Under the pieces are notes generated by a model. It was not told the origin of the DNA, searched no databases, and was given only the letters and a program-made list of their open reading frames with translations. From positions 29,459 through 93,458 of the forward strand of contig NZ_JAAEDH010000021.1 of NCBI RefSeq assembly GCF_018128965.1: a stretch of DNA of 64,000 nucleotides. The letters run 5' to 3'. The stretch is from Plastoroseomonas arctica. GTDB lineage: Bacteria > Pseudomonadota > Alphaproteobacteria > Acetobacterales > Acetobacteraceae. The translations under genes and the position numbers were made by a program. Positions within the stretch are counted from its first letter, which is position 1. Every line of letters begins with the position of its first letter. Positions 61,720 through 64,000 of this stretch are shown here, piece after piece.

Positions 61720-62337
61720 ATGCCTGCCCTGTCCCAGACCATGACCCTGGCGCTGGCCGCCTCGGCCGATCGCCGGCCGGTCTATGTGGCCGCCTGCGTC
61801 GGCCGCAGCTTCGCCGCCTTCCACACGCTCATGAAATTCTACACCGTGAGCGATTATCAGAAGAAGCCGAACAAGACCAAAGCGCTGGCCCTGTTCGAGG
61901 AGTTCTTCTCCCGCAAGGTCGACTACGACGAGCGCAACAGCGGCCTGCGCGGCAACGGGCCGCGTTTCGAGATGGCGCAATCGCTGCGCGAAGCCATGGG
62001 CCGGTTGCAGGTGGAGCAGGAGAAGGCGCGCTCGATGAACGTCGTGATGCGCAAGCTGACCAGCCACGCGCGGGTGCCCTCGGGCCAGTTGTTCAACAAC
62101 TACCTCACGGCGATGCTGCGCGACGGGCTGGACCGGGCGATCATGCTCGAGCCGCTGCGCGTCGCGCTGGAATCCGCGCCGCAGCAGCCGGTGCCGCTGG
62201 CGCCGGGCGACATGTCGCACCTGAAGATCAATGATTCGCACAAGTACAAGGAGCTGGCGGTGGCGCTGCGGGAGGGCGATTTCGACCTCGCGACGCTCGG
62301 CATCGACAAGGAAGTCCAGAAGCGCCTGGGGCTCTAG
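61720..62337 (+). CDS. Uncharacterised helical protein
   Basis: 205 aa, not recognised. Predominantly helical, charged and without a signal or TM: AAFHTLMKFYTVSDYQKKPN, KTKALALFEEFFSRKVDYDE, REAMGRLQVEQEKARSMNVV and the C-terminal NDSHKYKELAVALREGDFDL. GGGAGGAGC precedes ATG 61720. Convergent to ispG with 10 bp between. The 211-bp upstream gap shows no gene. Confidence 0.65.
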   Translation: MPALSQTMTLALAASADRRPVYVAACVGRSFAAFHTLMKFYTVSDYQKKPNKTKALALFEEFFSRKVDYDERNSGLRGNGPRFEMAQSLREAMGRLQVEQEKARSMNVVMRKLTSHARVPSGQLFNNYLTAMLRDGLDRAIMLEPLRVALESAPQQPVPLAPGDMSHLKINDSHKYKELAVALREGDFDLATLGIDKEVQKRLGL

Positions 62338-62347
62338 CGGTCCGAAG

Positions 62348-63487
62348 CTACTCCGCCGCGACCGGCTGGCTCGCCGCCTTGGCCGCCGCCGCGGCAGCCT
62401 CGATGGTCTGCGCCTTCGCCTCCACCAGCGCCACGATGTGGTCCACCATGGAGACGCCCTCCACCGTGTGGTCGGTCTTGCCCGCCGCATAGACCATGTG
62501 CTTGCCTGCGCCGCCGCCGGTGACGCCCAGATCCGTCATCAGCGCCTCGCCAGGCCCGTTCACCACGCAGCCGATGATGGACAGCGTGATCGGCGTCTCG
62601 ATATGCGCCAACCGGTCCTCCAGCGCCGCCACCGTGCGGATCACGTCGAACCCCTGCCGCGCGCAGGACGGGCAGGAGATGATCTTCACCCCACGGTGCC
62701 GGATGCCGAGCGACTTCAGCATCTCCCACCCGACATGCACCTCCTCGGCCGGCTCCGCGCTTAGGGAGACGCGCAGCGTGTCCCCGATCCCGGCCCAGAG
62801 CAGCGACCCCAGCCCGATCGCGGATTTCACCGTGCCGGTGCGCTTTCCGCCCGCTTCGGTGATGCCGATGTGCAGCGGGTGGTCGCAGACCTCGGCCAGC
62901 TGCTGGTAGGCGGCGACGGCGAGGAACACGTCGGACGCCTTCACGCTGATCTTGAATTCGTGGAAATCGAGCTCCTGCAGGTGGGCCGCATGCCACAGCG
63001 CGGATTCGACCAGCGCCTCGGGGTTGGGCTCGCCGTATTTCTCCAGCAGGTGTCGCTCGAGGCTGCCGGCATTGACGCCGATGCGGATCGAGCAGCCGTA
63101 GTCGCGCGCCGCCTGCACGACCTCCTTCACGCGCTCCTTGGAGCCGATATTGCCGGGGTTGATGCGCAGGCAGGCGGCACCCGCCTGCGCCGCCTCGATG
63201 GCGCGCTTATAGTGGAAGTGGATATCGGCCACGATCGGGACGTTCACCTCGCGCACGATCTCGGCGAGCGCCGCCGTGGCCTCCTCGGTCGGGCAGGACA
63301 CGCGCACGATATCGACGCCGGCGATCTCCGAGAGACGGATCTGCGCGATGGTCGCGGCCGCGTCCTCGGTCGGCGTATTGGTCATGGTCTGGACGGTGAT
63401 CGGCGCGTCGCCGCCCACCGGAACGCGGCCCACCATGATCTGGCGAGACTTGCGGCGGGTGATCTGCTGGTAGGGGCGATAGCTCAT
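62348..63487 (-). CDS. ispG: 4-hydroxy-3-methylbut-2-en-1-yl diphosphate synthase
   Basis: 379 aa. MEP isoprenoid pathway iron-sulfur enzyme. [46 protein letters not shown], and the [4Fe-4S] ligands [12 protein letters not shown] and [15 protein letters not shown] 63487 matches [20 protein letters not shown]. Downstream of rodZ, as is usual in the order. Confidence 0.96.
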   Translation of the reverse strand: MSYRPYQQITRRKSRQIMVGRVPVGGDAPITVQTMTNTPTEDAAATIAQIRLSEIAGVDIVRVSCPTEEATAALAEIVREVNVPIVADIHFHYKRAIEAAQAGAACLRINPGNIGSKERVKEVVQAARDYGCSIRIGVNAGSLERHLLEKYGEPNPEALVESALWHAAHLQELDFHEFKISVKASDVFLAVAAYQQLAEVCDHPLHIGITEAGGKRTGTVKSAIGLGSLLWAGIGDTLRVSLSAEPAEEVHVGWEMLKSLGIRHRGVKIISCPSCARQGFDVIRTVAALEDRLAHIETPITLSIIGCVVNGPGEALMTDLGVTGGGAGKHMVYAAGKTDHTVEGVSMVDHIVALVEAKAQTIEAAAAAAKAASQPVAAE

Positions 63488-63553
63488 GGTCGGGCCTCGT
63501 GCCGTGCTCACGCGAATATGGCAGGCCGGGCGCGCAGGCCCAAGGGGTGCGCC

Positions 63554-64000
63554 TTACTGCGTCGGCGGCGAGGGGGTCGGCACGACGGGGGCGGGCACCG
63601 GGCGCGGTGGCGGCGGGGGGGCGGGCAGCGGCCCGGCGCGCAGCCGGTCGGGGTCCATGGGGATGTCGCGGCGCACGCCGATCACGCCGTTCAGCGCGGG
63701 CGCGGCATTGCCGTCGACCAGCAGTTCCACCGCATCGGCGCGGCCTAGGGTCAGCATCAGGCCCTCGCGGCCTCCAGGCACGGAAAAGCTTTCGCCGGCG
63801 CGCAGCACGCGGTCGGCGATGACGCGGCGCTCGCGCGTGTCGCGTAGCTGCATCCAGCTATCCGCGCGGCTGCGCAGCGTGATCCGCGACGCATCGGCCG
63901 CGGGCGGCGCCGGAGGGGTGGCCGGGTTGGTCGCAGCCGGGGCATTCGCGCCGGGCGCGTTCTGTCCGGCCGGCGCCGCGCCCGGGGCCGCGCCGGTGAC
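63554..64000 (-). CDS. rodZ: Cytoskeleton protein RodZ, C-terminal part (runs off window)
   Basis: The 5' end lies beyond the window; 148 C-terminal residues are visible. A Pro/Ala-rich linker leads to the DUF4115 domain: ASRITLRSRADSWMQLRD, RVLRAGESFSVPGGREGLML and AVELLVDGNAAPALNGVIGV RRDIPMDPDRLRAG. RodZ links MreB to the cell-shape machinery. A Pro-rich tail ends the protein. The position before ispG supports the call. Confidence 0.85.
   Translation of the reverse strand, partial: VTGAAPGAAPAGQNAPGANAPAATNPATPPAPPAADASRITLRSRADSWMQLRDTRERRVIADRVLRAGESFSVPGGREGLMLTLGRADAVELLVDGNAAPALNGVIGVRRDIPMDPDRLRAGPLPAPPPPPRPVPAPVVPTPSPPTQ

Overview
The window is very GC-rich, densely coded chromosomal DNA of an alphaproteobacterium, most likely a Roseomonas-like member of the Acetobacteraceae. 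That placement is inferred from three things: the order rodZ-ispG / hisS-prfA-prmC-DUF4167 at the right end, the dapA-smpB pair facing a soluble lytic transglycosylase, and four solitary Bug/TctC-type periplasmic receptors without TctA/TctB partners. No rRNA, insertion sequence, prophage, integrase or CRISPR array was seen. One tRNA (Gln, anticodon CTG) and one cobalamin riboswitch are present.

Layout. 1-4.3 kb (minus): a tightly overlapping chain of lytic transglycosylase, three small secreted Asp/Gly-repeat proteins, an alpha/beta hydrolase and pgpA (partial). 4.4-17.8 kb: dapA, smpB, a glutathione transferase, Bug receptors, a secreted hydrolase, a YedY-like molybdoenzyme with glutathione peroxidase, an amino-acid-binding protein, uracil-DNA glycosylase, a NYN protein divergent from folK, a five-repeat secreted protein, and a 3-hydroxyisobutyrate-dehydrogenase-like enzyme coupled to a Bug receptor. 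16.9-18.6 kb: a divergent pair of unrecognised genes around an AT-richer gap. 18.6-22.6 kb: an ABC importer operon (NMT1-like receptor, ATPase, permease) ending in an amidohydrolase. 22.7-26.8 kb: an orphan ModA-like receptor with a two-TM protein, a Cys-rich possible papain-fold protein, a squalene-synthase-like protein and Fe-SOD. 26.8-30.1 kb: LysR, TauE/SafE, guaA.

30.1-35.5 kb is an accessory stretch: LysR/SDR pair, methyltransferase, two GFA-type proteins, small enzymes and two decayed genes. 36-43.5 kb holds small catabolic units (dehalogenase / isocitrate-lyase-like / Bug; opine-dehydrogenase-like divergent from Bug) with galE and mepA. 43.6-49 kb is housekeeping (GNAT, rsmB-like, guaB, rlmE, ppx). 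49-56 kb has tRNA-Gln, alcohol dehydrogenase, an atypical SDR, btuB behind its riboswitch, exoD, enoyl-CoA hydratase and CoA-transferase. 56.4-64 kb is DUF4167, prmC, prfA, hisS, a DUF900 hydrolase, an unknown protein, ispG and partial rodZ.

Most genes are packed with 4-bp ATGA/GTGA overlaps inside operons. Convergent gene ends carry two dispersed palindromic repeat families and one 165-bp foldback. The least explained content is the triplet of Asp-repeat secreted proteins, the five-repeat protein, the divergent unknown pair at 17-18.6 kb and the Cys-rich protein at 24.3 kb.
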